Notes: a model not told the origin generated them from the letters alone. A stretch of 64,000 bases of DNA from Streptomyces rimosus (GCF_008704655.1 NZ_CP023688.1:5377001-5441000), one strand, 5' to 3'; shown: positions 9,151-17,256, counted from the first letter of the stretch. Translations and numbers: made by a program.

Positions 9151-9750
9151 ATGCGCACCCACCCCACGAACTCCCACCACCCCACGAACCCCCACCACCC
9201 CCGCCGACCCGCCACCACCTCCGCCACCCTCCTCACCACCACAGCCGCAACTCTCGTGACCCTCGTCACCCTCACGACCACCGCCTCAGCCGCCTCAGCC
9301 CCCACCCCCACAACTCCCACCACCCCCACCAAACCCACAGCCACCTCGGCAATCCGCCCCTGCCCCGAATCCGCCCTGAAGATCACCGCGTCCGCCGTCA
9401 CCTCTCAGCGCCCCGACGTCCTGCGCATCAGCGCCAACAACCGCAGCGTCACCCCTTGCGTCATCGACCGCATCCCCACCGTGACCTTCGGCGACCTGGA
9501 CGGCGCGGCGCAGCCCGACCCGCCCGCCGAGAGCGCCCCGTACCGCCTCGCTCCGGGGGCCACCGCGTACGCGACGGTCCGTACGGTCACCGGCGAGCCG
9601 TCCCCGTCCACCCGCACCGTCGGCTTCATCACCGTCGCCGCCGATCCGGCCCACCAGGGCCGCCGCTTCGACGCCGCGGCCCTGGGCGCGCCCAACGACA
9701 TCCGCGTCTGGTCGCCGACCACGACCTGGTGGCGCCCGACCGCCGGTTGA
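9151..9750 (+). CDS. Secreted DUF4232-like protein
   Basis: This 199-residue predicted exported protein has a long N-region rich in His/Pro/Thr. A hydrophobic Ala/Val/Thr segment (residues about 25-47) ends in ASAAS, a plausible signal cleavage site. The mature part (CPESALKITAS, LRISANNRSVTPCVIDRIPTV, YRLAPGATAYATV) resembles DUF4232 domains found in Streptomyces cell-envelope proteins, with two cysteines likely forming a disulphide. ATG 9151 is preceded by AAGGACGGAG. No function is known for the family. Confidence 0.78.
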   Translation: MRTHPTNSHHPTNPHHPRRPATTSATLLTTTAATLVTLVTLTTTASAASAPTPTTPTTPTKPTATSAIRPCPESALKITASAVTSQRPDVLRISANNRSVTPCVIDRIPTVTFGDLDGAAQPDPPAESAPYRLAPGATAYATVRTVTGEPSPSTRTVGFITVAADPAHQGRRFDAAALGAPNDIRVWSPTTTWWRPTAG

Positions 9751-9816
9751 TCACCCCGACACCGTACGGCCGGCCGGCGCCCCAACAATCACTCGACGAC
9801 TCAACTGCCCTTCCCT

Positions 9817-9847
9817 GGGGGCGGGTTACGCCGAACCACCCGCCCCC
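9817..9847 (+). terminator. Hairpin terminator after the DUF4232-like gene
   Basis: A perfect 9-bp stem (GGGGGCGGG with its complement) encloses a 13-nt loop, 67 bp after the stop. There is no T-tract, as is common in Streptomyces. Confidence 0.55.
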
Positions 9848-9874
9848 GCCCCCGTCATCGACCAAAGTGAGCGC

Positions 9875-10159
9875 ATGAGCCTCACGACTGCCGGCGAGCC
9901 GCCGGGCCCCGTGCGTTTCTTCCTGCTGTGCGACCGTATGGGCTGCGATGCTCGCGCCGTCCTCGACCTGGTCGTCGCCGACCCGCCGCCGGACATCGAG
10001 ACGGACCTCTTCGGCCACCTTCTGCACAGCGCCAAAACGGCCGCCCCGCGTATCGCCGACATGGGCTGGACGTACTACCAGGGCGACGGCTACTGGTGCC
10101 CGCGCTGCTCCACCCCGCGCTCCCAGCGCCCCCGCCGCGGCCGCACCCGCTCGTCCTGA
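9875..10159 (+). CDS. Small Cys-containing protein of unknown function
   Basis: This 94-residue protein has CDRMGCD near the N-terminus and YWCPRCSTPRS near the C-terminus, a split Cys pattern that suggests a zinc site. It ends in a basic tail. I do not recognise the family. It is monocistronic between a terminator hairpin and the sigma-factor operon. Confidence 0.65.
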   Translation: MSLTTAGEPPGPVRFFLLCDRMGCDARAVLDLVVADPPPDIETDLFGHLLHSAKTAAPRIADMGWTYYQGDGYWCPRCSTPRSQRPRRGRTRSS

Positions 10160-10362
10160 CCCCGGGGCGCCCCTGCCCTCATCCCGCTCGCCAACCCCTC
10201 GAACAAGGGTAACTGGCTGGTAGCACTCCGTAAGATTTTGCCTTCTTTCCTTGCACGCTTGAGCACTCCTGAACGCTATTGCGGGCAGAGAGCTCGTACT
10301 GGCTCTCCGGTGCCGGGACGAGCAGGCACCGTCCATCCCCGACCGGAGGGACCGAGGGCTCC

Positions 10363-10695
10363 GTGAACCTTGATCTCGTACGTGACTGGGCCGTGGCCGC
10401 CATCGCGGTCCGCGTGTTCAGCGCCGACATACGGATGCTGCTGCGCCGCCTCGCCGCCGCCCAGGTGCTGGCGGGCGTCTCCGAACTCACACGTACCGGT
10501 ACGGGAACACGTACCGGCGCAGGAACCCGCGAACGCCTCCGTACGGGCACCCGTACCCATACGCGTGCCGCCGCCCCCGCCCACCAGGCGCGCGACTACG
10601 ACACTCCGTACGGCGGCTCCCCGTACAACGCGCCGTACAGCGGCCCCTCGTACGGACCCCAGCGCGATCACGACCTCCAGGAGGGCGAGCGCTGA
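10363..10695 (+). CDS. Hypothetical protein, first gene of the sigma-factor operon
   Basis: This 110-residue protein has an amphipathic N-terminal helix region (NLDLVRDWAVAAIAVRVFSADIRMLLRRLAAAQ) followed by low-complexity Thr/Gly/Arg and Tyr/Gly/Pro repeats. GTG 10363 is preceded by GGAGGG. Its stop overlaps the sigma-factor start (ATGA), implying translational coupling. An anti-sigma or partner role is possible but is inferred from position only. Confidence 0.6.
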   Translation: MNLDLVRDWAVAAIAVRVFSADIRMLLRRLAAAQVLAGVSELTRTGTGTRTGAGTRERLRTGTRTHTRAAAPAHQARDYDTPYGGSPYNAPYSGPSYGPQRDHDLQEGER

Positions 10696-11414
10696 TGTCC
10701 GAACGCGAGCCGAGCGCCGACCGCGACCCACGTCCCGGCCAGGCCCGGGGATCACACAGGGCCCCCGCCCGTACGCCCCAATCCGCCACCGGCCCCCAGA
10801 AGTATCCTTTCCGCCCGCCCAGTACACCGGGACCGGCCGCCACACCAGGCGCACCAGGCGCACCCGGCACCCACACCCTCGCCAACTTCGGCCTGCCCGC
10901 CGACTTCCGCGCCTTCCACCAGCTCTACCGCGCGGGCTACATCCGGTACGCCGAACTCCACCTGGAGTCACGCGCGGACGCCGAGGAAGCCGTTGACCTG
11001 GCCTTCGAGCAGCTCATGCTCGCCTGGCAGACCGTACTGCGGCAGCCGGTCCCCGAGGCGTACGCCTGGCGTGTGGTCAAGAACCGCACCATCGACCACG
11101 CCAGGGCCCGCGGCCGCCGCCCGGTCGTCGTCGACGTGGCCGCCTTCGAAACCCTCTCCCTGCGCCACGCCCTCGACCCGATAAGCGAGTTGGAGGAGTC
11201 CCTCACCCTCTACCAGACCCTCGCCTCGCTGCCCGAGCGCCAGCGGGACGTCATGCTGCTGCGTTACGCCCTCGGATACGCCACCAAGGAAACGGCGCGC
11301 CTCATGGGCATCACCGAGGCCGGTGTCCGCTCGACCATCCGCTACGCGCTCCGCCGACTGCGCCAGGCGTTCGACCTGGAGGAAGGGGAAGACGATGCCC
11401 GCCTTGCCGACTGA
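10695..11414 (+). CDS. RNA polymerase sigma factor, sigma-70 (ECF-like)
   Basis: This is a 239-residue alternative sigma factor. After a Pro-rich N-terminal extension of about 55 residues comes region 2 (ADAEEAVDLAFEQLMLAWQ, RVVKNRTIDHARARGRRPVV). Region 4 follows with its helix-turn-helix (LPERQRDVMLLRYALGYATK, ETARLMGITEAGVRSTIRYA). It overlaps both neighbours (10363 gene by one base, 11395 gene by 20 bp), making a coupled three-gene operon. No classical anti-sigma (ZAS) motif is seen nearby. Confidence 0.88.
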   Translation: MSEREPSADRDPRPGQARGSHRAPARTPQSATGPQKYPFRPPSTPGPAATPGAPGAPGTHTLANFGLPADFRAFHQLYRAGYIRYAELHLESRADAEEAVDLAFEQLMLAWQTVLRQPVPEAYAWRVVKNRTIDHARARGRRPVVVDVAAFETLSLRHALDPISELEESLTLYQTLASLPERQRDVMLLRYALGYATKETARLMGITEAGVRSTIRYALRRLRQAFDLEEGEDDARLAD

Positions 11415-12156
11415 CCTCGACCGCCTCCTGGCCAAGGCCCGCCTCGATACACCCCCGTATACAGAACGCGAAGTAGCCGCGGCCGAAGCCCGCTTGAGCG
11501 CCCGCGTGGCCGACCGCGTCCTCTGTGGCGCCCTGTCCTTCGACGCCGCCATACAGGCCCACGTGGAAGCCGCCCTGGGCCGCGACCGCACCACCGGCGA
11601 ACGCGGCGACCCCTGCGAACAGCGCCATATGCACGACGCCGCACAGGACCTCCTGCGCCTGTGCGCACTCGTCGTCGGCGAACCCGAGGCACTCCACCAG
11701 ATGTCCGTCTTCATCGGCGGCCGCCTCCTCGAACCCGACGGCGCACGCGTACTGGCCTGCGTCCTCCAACTCGCCGGCCGCGAGGACTCCGCCCGCTTCT
11801 GGTGGCAGTACGCCGCCGGCGCCGGCGACACCTCGTCCGCCTACTGCCTCTACCTCCACCACCTCTCCCTCGCCGAGGTCGGCGAGGCCCACTGGTGGCA
11901 CGCCCACGCCGACCCGGACCGCCCCGCCCGCACCCGCCCCTCGGCCGACGCCTACGACCTGGTCATCTCCTGGGCCGTAAGCCTCGAAACAGCCCGAGGC
12001 TTCGCCCCGCCCCCACCCCGAACCACCGCCGCCGCCGTACTCGGCTACGTCTCCAAAGCCATCCAATTCACCGACAACCCCGACCTGGACCTCCCCCTGC
12101 CACCGGCCGGCTTCGCAGAACACATAGCGGAACTCACGACATCGAAGCGCGGCTGA
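11395..12156 (+). CDS. Hypothetical protein of the sigma-factor operon
   Basis: This 253-residue mostly helical soluble protein has motifs LQLAGREDSARFWWQYAAGAGD and YCLYLHHLSLAEV, which look like a TPR/Sel1-like or similar helical repeat. The start at ATG 11395 follows GGAGGAAGGGGA inside the sigma gene. The coupled position suggests a role in regulating or responding to the sigma factor; function is unknown. It is the last gene of its operon before the tRNA locus. Confidence 0.7.
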   Translation: MPALPTDLDRLLAKARLDTPPYTEREVAAAEARLSARVADRVLCGALSFDAAIQAHVEAALGRDRTTGERGDPCEQRHMHDAAQDLLRLCALVVGEPEALHQMSVFIGGRLLEPDGARVLACVLQLAGREDSARFWWQYAAGAGDTSSAYCLYLHHLSLAEVGEAHWWHAHADPDRPARTRPSADAYDLVISWAVSLETARGFAPPPPRTTAAAVLGYVSKAIQFTDNPDLDLPLPPAGFAEHIAELTTSKRG

Positions 12157-12197
12157 AAGCTAACGACGCCCGCAAGCTGACCACCCCAGCCCCTCAA

Positions 12198-12533
12198 CTA
12201 AGCCAACTCCCGCCGAACCAGCACCCGAGCAATCGGCTCCCCACTGGCCCGCGCATAAGCCATCCGCTCCCGCACCTCCCCAAGCGTCCGAGGCCGATAC
12301 CCGGGCCCACCACAACAACTCTTGTGAAACCGAACCCCGGCATTCAACAACACAGAAAGTACCCGCCAGCCTGCGTCGTCCCGCTTCTTGGGCGCCGCAA
12401 AGGCAGACCCGACGTGGATCAGATGCTCGGCGCACCGTGGACAGATTCGGGCGTGGTCGTAGCGGCCGGGGTGGGGCTGCTTGTAGGAGGCCCGGCAGGG
12501 GAGACAGACGTAGGAGGTTTTCGCGTGGGACAT
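12198..12533 (-). CDS. Small zinc-ribbon protein beside the tRNA-Arg gene
   Basis: This 111-residue protein has two CxxC pairs (YVCLPCRASYKQ and ARICPRCAEHLIHVG) and a conserved C-terminal helix (LGEVRERMAYARASGEPI). It belongs to a Streptomyces family of small probable zinc-binding proteins that I recall being misannotated as deoxyxylulose-phosphate synthase. ATG 12533 is chosen because the open frame upstream merely translates the tRNA remnant. It marks the host side of the integration site. Confidence 0.72.
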   Translation of the reverse strand: MSHAKTSYVCLPCRASYKQPHPGRYDHARICPRCAEHLIHVGSAFAAPKKRDDAGWRVLSVLLNAGVRFHKSCCGGPGYRPRTLGEVRERMAYARASGEPIARVLVRRELA

Positions 12534-12602
12534 GGGGCGAGAGTAAACGCACCGAAGGACCGACGCGGGAGAATTTTCCTCCCGCCCCGGCCCTTCTCCC
12601 TG

Positions 12603-12655
12603 TGCCCCCGGCAGGATTCGAACCTGCGACACCCGCTTTAGGAGAGCGGTGCTCT
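12603..12655 (-). tRNA. 3' remnant of tRNA-Arg(CCT) forming attL
   Basis: Read on the minus strand, the fragment has the D-stem 3' side (GAGC), an anticodon stem-loop with anticodon CCT, a perfect T-arm (GCAGG/CCTGC around TTCGAAT), the 3' acceptor strand CGGGGGC and discriminator A. The 5' third is replaced by unrelated DNA; no D-stem partner exists. This is what phage integration inside a tRNA leaves on the 3'-flank side, with the intact gene restored at attR beyond the window. A 7-nt acceptor complement at 12676-12682 is at the wrong spacing and probably coincidental. Confidence 0.8.
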
Positions 12656-12704
12656 GGATCAATTCTCTCGCCGGTCAGGGGCCGTGCCCATCATCCCGAG
12701 TAGA

Positions 12705-14012
12705 TCATTTGGGAGAGATTTGGGAGACGCGCTCCGCGGGAGCCTTCTGAAGGGAGACACGCCCCCACAACGTCGACAGCCCCACGTTCGCCATGCCCTT
12801 CCAGAATATCTCCTCCAGTCCCTCCAGTCGCTCGGCGCGCATCGCCGCCGTCGGCTTCTGATAATGCCGCTTGATCCCCGGCCGACGGTGCCCCGCCGCC
12901 TCGAACGCCAGCGGCTCCTTCACGCCGATCTCCGACTGCATCGTGTCGTGCAGCGCCCGCAGCGCCCGCATGTCCAGCCCAGGCAGAATCGGCTCCCACG
13001 CGTCCCGGTGTGCGACGCCCCGCCGTCGCGCCCTCTCCTCGCGTCCATCACACGCCGGCCGGAAGGTGCGCCACCAGTTCCCGCGACGCCATGGCTGACC
13101 GGACGGCGTGCAAAAGATCCGAGGGTGCGGCCAGTCGCTGAGGTGATAGCGCAGCAGCTGCGCAAGGAACGGCGGCACGTCCACGTCCCGCGTACTGCCG
13201 TCGTTCTTCGTCGCCTCAAGCCGCAGGATGTACCCCTTCTTGTTGCCGTGCTCGTCGCGCTCCTGATACTCGGCGTACTCCTCGACGATGCGGATGATCG
13301 GGCACACGAACTCTCCCGCCCCCCAGGGCTGGCGGCGCACCAGCAGCGTGTTGTCGCGGTGCAGGCCCAGCCCTTCCCCCCAGCGGGGTCCGGCGAATGC
13401 GGTGGTCAGCACATGGATACCCACTGCCGGGCCGAGCCGTTCGGCCAGGAGGATCGCGTCCTCCGGCCGGGCTCCGCCGTCGCGTTGGACCTTCTGCGGC
13501 CTGCGCTGGGCAGCATCGCCGGACGTTTCCCGGGTGCGCCGCCGGCCGAACAGCGGGTTAACCGTGACCTTCTTCGCGTCCACGGCCGCCGTCATGATCG
13601 TGGACATCAGCGAGACGCAGTGCCCCCGGCTGACATCCTCGACATCCATGGTCTGCTGCCAAGAGTCGACGTCGAACCAGGTGATGTCACCGAGCCGAGT
13701 GTGCTCCCAGCGCGGCAGGATGTGGTTCTCCAGCCGGTCCCAGCGGGTTCCGGTCGTCCGGCCGCGCTTCCGCCGCGACTGCATGTACGTGCGGGCGAAG
13801 TCGCCGAAGGTCGTGCTCCGGGCCTCCGGATCGATCCAGATGCCGGCCTTGATCTGACGCTCCTGCTCGCGCCCCCAGTCGAGAGCGGTCTTCTTCGTCG
13901 GAAAACCGGATTCTGTCAGCCAGGTGCCGTTCGGCCCCTTGTACCGGACCCGCCAGGTCACCGTGCCCTTGCTGCCCTTGGCTGTGCTGACCCGCTTCTC
14001 TGCGTAAGCCAC
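12705..14012 (-). CDS. int: Tyrosine recombinase (phage integrase)
   Basis: This is a 435-residue site-specific recombinase that integrates and excises the element at tRNA-Arg. It has an N-terminal arm-binding domain (VRYKGPNGTWLTESGFPTKK), a SAM-like core-binding domain (TFGDFARTYMQSRR) and a catalytic domain. The catalytic domain carries FAGPRWGEGL (first Arg), DMRALRALHDTM (HxxR region), GHRRPGIKRHY and the predicted nucleophile Tyr384. GTG 14012 is preceded by GAGGAGG at good spacing. The gene ends about 50 bp from attL. It is read leftwards, away from the early operon, so control is separate. Confidence 0.93.
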   Translation of the reverse strand: MAYAEKRVSTAKGSKGTVTWRVRYKGPNGTWLTESGFPTKKTALDWGREQERQIKAGIWIDPEARSTTFGDFARTYMQSRRKRGRTTGTRWDRLENHILPRWEHTRLGDITWFDVDSWQQTMDVEDVSRGHCVSLMSTIMTAAVDAKKVTVNPLFGRRRTRETSGDAAQRRPQKVQRDGGARPEDAILLAERLGPAVGIHVLTTAFAGPRWGEGLGLHRDNTLLVRRQPWGAGEFVCPIIRIVEEYAEYQERDEHGNKKGYILRLEATKNDGSTRDVDVPPFLAQLLRYHLSDWPHPRIFCTPSGQPWRRGNWWRTFRPACDGREERARRRGVAHRDAWEPILPGLDMRALRALHDTMQSEIGVKEPLAFEAAGHRRPGIKRHYQKPTAAMRAERLEGLEEIFWKGMANVGLSTLWGRVSLQKAPAERVSQISPK

Positions 14013-14023
14013 ACTGCCTCCTC

Positions 14024-14212
14024 TTACCGGCCCGGCGAGACCAGCCACCGGGGAGTAATCACAGGGGGTGTGATCACCATGCCCGGTACGACTCCGCCGA
14101 GGTGGTCCAGGATCTCTTGCAGGATGTACAGCACCCAGGCGTGGGCGTGCTTACGCAGGTAGACGCACACGTCCAGGGGCATGGAGGTAACGCTGATTAC
14201 TTCGACCCGCAC
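14024..14212 (-). CDS. Small hydrophobic protein upstream of int
   Basis: This 62-residue ORF ends 11 bp before the int start codon. It includes VCVYLRKHAHAWVLYILQEIL and a Val/Pro-rich end. GTG 14212 follows GGGGACCG. It would be co-transcribed with int; I do not recognise it. Confidence 0.45.
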   Translation of the reverse strand: MRVEVISVTSMPLDVCVYLRKHAHAWVLYILQEILDHLGGVVPGMVITPPVITPRWLVSPGR

Positions 14213-14300
14213 CGGTCCCCCTGTGCTCCGAGTACGGCGGCACCTTCGTAACGCGTTGAATACTCAACCACACAGATCGCTCACATGTGGAGCCCTTTGC

Positions 14301-14840
14301 TTAGGATTCTGGGCGCACTTCGGCGCCTTTTGCGCCTCCTTCTGGGCGCCGCAGGCTTGCTTCTGTCCGCTCCCACTGCAGCATCGCCCTTCGAAGCTGC
14401 TCATCAGACGCCCCCCTTCGCCCCCGGACGATGACGACCATCTGAGCATCCGGGTCCTCGTCGCCGTCCTCTGTGGGCAGCGCGATGACGGCGGCATCGA
14501 CGAGCGGGCCGTCGGCGAGCGCCGCTTTGATGCGAAGCGGGAGGTCTTCGGGCGCTGAGGCCACCCCGTTGAAGGCTGGAGGGGCGGTATCGGCTGACGC
14601 TTCGGCTGGTGAAGGCTCTCCACCCGCGAGTGTCGCCTCGATCGATCCAGGGTCCCATCCGAAGTGGGCGGCGATGGCGCGGTGCGTGTGGGTGATCTTC
14701 TTGAAGGAGTCGCCGCGCTCGATGGCCTGGATGGTGGCCCGGCTGACGTTCACCGCGGCGGCCAGCTCATCCTGCTTCAGCTCTGCGGACTTCCGGGCGT
14801 GCCGCACGGCCTCGCCCAGCTTGGCCCAGTCTCGATCCAT
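14301..14840 (-). CDS. XRE-family phage repressor candidate
   Basis: This is a 179-residue protein with an N-terminal Cro/cI-type helix-turn-helix (LGEAVRHARKSAELKQDELA, VSRATIQAIERGDSFKKI). It is followed by a flexible Ala/Pro linker and a C-terminal segment ending SDEQLRRAMLQWERTEASLR that probably mediates oligomerisation. It is divergent from the leaderless HTH gene at 15055, with a promoter/operator region of about 210 bp between them. This is the arrangement of a lysogeny switch, so it is the best candidate for the prophage repressor. Confidence 0.85.
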   Translation of the reverse strand: MDRDWAKLGEAVRHARKSAELKQDELAAAVNVSRATIQAIERGDSFKKITHTHRAIAAHFGWDPGSIEATLAGGEPSPAEASADTAPPAFNGVASAPEDLPLRIKAALADGPLVDAAVIALPTEDGDEDPDAQMVVIVRGRRGASDEQLRRAMLQWERTEASLRRPEGGAKGAEVRPES

Positions 14841-14893
14841 GGCACCTCATCATGCCTGACGTTGATGCAACCGGAAAGCCAGGATCTGGCCTC

Positions 14894-14921
14894 TTGACCT
14901 GCCTTTAAGCAGGTTTACCGT
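14894..14921 (+). promoter_or_regulatory. Early rightward promoter with palindromic operator in the spacer
   Basis: A -35-like TTGACC (14894-14899) and a -10-like TACCGT (14916-14921) are 16 bp apart. The perfect palindrome ACCTGC-CTTTAA-GCAGGT (14897-14914) overlaps the -35 and fills the spacer, so a dimeric repressor bound there would block polymerase. It lies between the divergent repressor and the first early gene. Confidence 0.6.
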
Positions 14922-15019
14922 GCGCCCCTGGTTGCAAAGTGAGCCCGTGCGTGCGCCCTTATGAGCACCCGCTCCGGCGCCCAGGCGAGGAAACCAAGCA
15001 CAGAAAGTGCGCTTAAGGG

Positions 15020-15048
15020 TTGCCAGGGTGTGGCCGCGACGCTACTTT
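15020..15048 (+). promoter_or_regulatory. Promoter for a leaderless mRNA of the early HTH gene
   Basis: TTGCCA (15020-15025), a 17-bp spacer and TACTTT (15043-15048) form a near-consensus vegetative promoter. The expected transcription start falls at about 15055, exactly on the GTG start codon. No ribosome site precedes that GTG, consistent with leaderless translation, which is common in actinomycetes. Confidence 0.62.
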
Positions 15049-15054
15049 CTGAGT

Positions 15055-15537
15055 GTGAGACCTAACGGCATCGCCATCCGGGCCATCCGGGAAGCTCAGG
15101 ATATGAGCCTGCCTGCGCTAGCTCATCGAGCCGGGCTCAACCGCGGCTACCTCTCCAGGCTCGAAAGGGGCCTGATCGAGCGTCCCGCCGAGGCGAAAGT
15201 CCTGGCCATAGCTGCCGCGCTGACGGTGCCGACCGCCGCCATCACCCATGAAGGAGCCGAAGTGCCCGCCACGGACACGAAGAGGAAGGCGCCCCCCACC
15301 GCCACGACCGGCGGCGCCTCCACCACCACTTTGGACGAGCTCGTGCACTACAAGCCGGAAGAGGTCGCGACCAACGGCTGGCTGCCGTACACCGCCTCCA
15401 CGCTGCGGAAGAAGGCCCGGGCGCGCGAGATCCCGCACAGCCGCTCTGGTGGCCGAATCACGTTCCGCCTGATGCACATCCGGGAGATCGCCGCGATGGG
15501 CGAGACCCGACCGCTCAGCGAGACGAAGAGCAACTGA
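15055..15537 (+). CDS. Early regulator: Cro-like HTH fused to an excisionase-like winged HTH
   Basis: This 160-residue protein has an XRE helix-turn-helix at residues 5-60 (LPALAHRAGLNRGYLSRLER) and a second DNA-binding segment at about 105-150 (GWLPYTASTLRKKARAREIP, RITFRLMHIREIAAMGE) of the excisionase/HTH_17 type. They are joined by a Thr/Ala linker. It is the first gene of the early operon, opposite the repressor. It may combine Cro-like control with excision directionality. An upstream GTG (15007) is rejected because it precedes the promoter. Confidence 0.75.
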   Translation: MRPNGIAIRAIREAQDMSLPALAHRAGLNRGYLSRLERGLIERPAEAKVLAIAAALTVPTAAITHEGAEVPATDTKRKAPPTATTGGASTTTLDELVHYKPEEVATNGWLPYTASTLRKKARAREIPHSRSGGRITFRLMHIREIAAMGETRPLSETKSN

Positions 15538-15639
15538 CCACCGCCGCCTAGCGGTATGCGGCCCCAACCGCCGGGGGCCTAAGCCCGGCAGCCGGGGCCT
15601 TCGCACCACCCCGAGAACGGAACAAGAAAGGGGAGGCAC

Positions 15640-15939
15640 GTGACCTCCACTATCCCATCTGACACTCCCGTCCCGGCACCCGAGGCGATCCTCGAGACCA
15701 ACGCCGCTCTCCTCGCCGAGATTGAGCGGCTGCGCGCCGAGCGTGACGCCGACCACCGGACGTGGCAGCACGACCTGTCGAAGCTGCGGGAAGCCCAGGG
15801 CGAAGTCGAGCGGCTCCGGAACCGCCTTCACAGTGCGGCCATGACCCGCACGTGGCGGCTGGAGAACGGCAAGCAGTTCGTCTACGTCGAGGACATCGCT
15901 CCGCACCTGCTCGGCACTGTCCCGGGCGGTGCGGCGTGA
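15640..15939 (+). CDS. Coiled-coil early protein
   Basis: This 99-residue protein has a long predicted coiled coil (AALLAEIERLRAERDADH, REAQGEVERLRNRLHSA) and a C-terminal globular bit (WRLENGKQFVYVEDIAPHLL). GTG 15640 has AAAGGGGAGG upstream. It opens a run of overlapping small genes. Function is unknown. Confidence 0.7.
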   Translation: MTSTIPSDTPVPAPEAILETNAALLAEIERLRAERDADHRTWQHDLSKLREAQGEVERLRNRLHSAAMTRTWRLENGKQFVYVEDIAPHLLGTVPGGAA

Positions 15940-16181
15940 ACACCAATCCGATCCCCGTCCCGGACGCGGTGACCGCCCTCAAGGCGGCTCTCCTTCCGCA
16001 GTACGTGGTGGACGCCGTCCGCACCCAGGCCGACGCGGTGCGCGAGGCCGTCTCCCACCGTGGTCTGAGCATCGAGGCGCAGGCGGACCGTGAGGACGCC
16101 CTCGCCGCTGTCGCCCGCGCCAACAAGGCGCTGGCCACGGTCCCGGCCCGCGGGTCGCTGGTTGTGCGAGGTGCGGCATGA
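15936..16181 (+). CDS. Small helical early protein
   Basis: This 81-residue protein starts at GTG 15936, overlapping the previous stop by 4 bp. It is mainly helical (AVTALKAALLPQYVVDAVRT) with no recognised domain. Confidence 0.62.
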   Translation: MNTNPIPVPDAVTALKAALLPQYVVDAVRTQADAVREAVSHRGLSIEAQADREDALAAVARANKALATVPARGSLVVRGAA

Positions 16182-16414
16182 GCGCCCGCGACGAGCTCTA
16201 CGTGGCTTTGCGCGCGGCGGGCGAAGAACGCAGTGAAGTCGGCCGTCTGCTTGACGCCTTCCGCGCCGAGGTGCTGCGCGGGGCCGCCGACGTACTGGAC
16301 ACGCTCCCCGCCGATGCCAGCGGCTTCGACCGAGCGGAGCACAAGTACAAGGGCGGGGCTGCCGCCGCCGACCTTCGCCGCATGGCCGACGAGGCGGGTG
16401 AGTCCCGTGCGTGA
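16178..16414 (+). CDS. Small early protein
   Basis: This 78-residue protein is coupled to the preceding gene by an ATGA overlap. It is acidic/basic and helical (EVGRLLDAFRAEVLRGAADV). Unrecognised; this shape is common in actinophage early operons. Confidence 0.62.
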   Translation: MSARDELYVALRAAGEERSEVGRLLDAFRAEVLRGAADVLDTLPADASGFDRAEHKYKGGAAAADLRRMADEAGESRA

Positions 16415-16688
16415 ACTGCCCCCTTCCCGCCGCGCCGAGATCGACGACCTGCTGTGGAACGAGGCCACTCCCGCCGCCACTCTGCGCGCCGTCGGGTACG
16501 AGCTGATCACCGAGGTCGACCGGCTGCGTGTCCAGGTCGCCAAGCTGACCCTGCTGTTGGAGCAGACGAGGCGTGACGCCAGCGCGGCGATCGCCGACCA
16601 GGAGTCCGCCACCCGCTACTACGCCGACCAGTCGAAGCGGCGCCGGGCTCAGCTGCAGAAGCTTGCCGCCGAGGGCGGTGAGTCGTGA
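16407..16688 (+). CDS. Small coiled-coil early protein
   Basis: This 93-residue protein has an N-terminal SRRAEIDDLLWNEATPAATL and a coiled-coil middle (EVDRLRVQVAKLTLLLEQTR). GTG 16407 overlaps the previous gene by 8 bp. Unrecognised. Confidence 0.6.
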   Translation: MRELPPSRRAEIDDLLWNEATPAATLRAVGYELITEVDRLRVQVAKLTLLLEQTRRDASAAIADQESATRYYADQSKRRRAQLQKLAAEGGES

Positions 16689-16951
16689 TGGCGACGACGA
16701 CCCCGCGCCCCGCGATCGAGGCCCTGGACGTGCCGCTGGCCGACGTGCAGGCGGACATCAAGCGCCGCCGTGTGACGCCGGAGGCGGTCCGGGAGGCGCT
16801 GCAGGAAGTGCAGGCCCGGCACAAGGGCGACAAGGAGTACCCCGCCAAGGAGCGGGCCGCCACGGCGGGCGCGCTCTGGCTGGTCGAGCACCCCGAGTGC
16901 TGCAGCACCGCCGCCGACTACCCCGACTGGACCTGCGGAGGCACCGCATGA
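16685..16951 (+). CDS. Small early protein with Cys pair
   Basis: This 88-residue protein can start at GTG 16685 or ATG 16688, which are adjacent. It has a helical body (VTPEAVREALQEVQARHKGD) and a C-terminal CCSTAADYPDWTC cluster that could bind metal. It is coupled to both neighbours. Unrecognised. Confidence 0.6.
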   Translation: MMATTTPRPAIEALDVPLADVQADIKRRRVTPEAVREALQEVQARHKGDKEYPAKERAATAGALWLVEHPECCSTAADYPDWTCGGTA

Positions 16952-17256
16952 GTTACAACGCCACGTTCTTCCTGGGGCAGCAGGCCACCGCCCGGTGCGG
17001 GGCAGCGCCGGTGGCCGTCCTGTACATCGAGCCCGACGGGGACATGCGGAACAGCATCAACTTGCAGTTCCCGAGCGGCACGCCGCTCGACGAGCAGGTG
17101 GCTACGGCGGACCGCATCCTCACCGCTGTGCAGCGGTGGCGGGACAGCATCGTCGCTGACCGCGACCGGAACCGCACCGCGGCCGACGAACTCGCTGAAG
17201 CCCGCGCAGAGATCGCTCGCCTGAAGGCGGAGGCCGAGGGCGGTGACGAGACGTGA
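16948..17256 (+). CDS. Small early protein
   Basis: This 102-residue protein begins with a beta-rich segment (MSYNATFFLGQQATARCG, VAVLYIEPDGDMRNSINLQF) and ends in a coiled coil (ELAEARAEIARLKAEAEG). ATG 16948 overlaps the previous stop. Unrecognised. Confidence 0.6.
   Translation: MSYNATFFLGQQATARCGAAPVAVLYIEPDGDMRNSINLQFPSGTPLDEQVATADRILTAVQRWRDSIVADRDRNRTAADELAEARAEIARLKAEAEGGDET

Noticed and set aside
6164..9259. Very long rightward frame opposite recQ
   Set aside because: It is the antisense shadow of a well-supported helicase gene, with His/Arg/Pro-rich low-complexity sequence.
12603..12682. A complete 80-nt tRNA-Arg using the 7-nt acceptor complement at 12676-12682
   Set aside because: The D-stem cannot form, the spacing is several bases too long and the 5' part bears no likeness to tRNA-Arg(CCT). 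It fits better as a split gene at attL.
15007..15054. Start of the early HTH gene at GTG 15007
   Set aside because: The near-consensus promoter (15020-15048) is downstream of it and the extra residues are Arg-rich without homology to the HTH fold.
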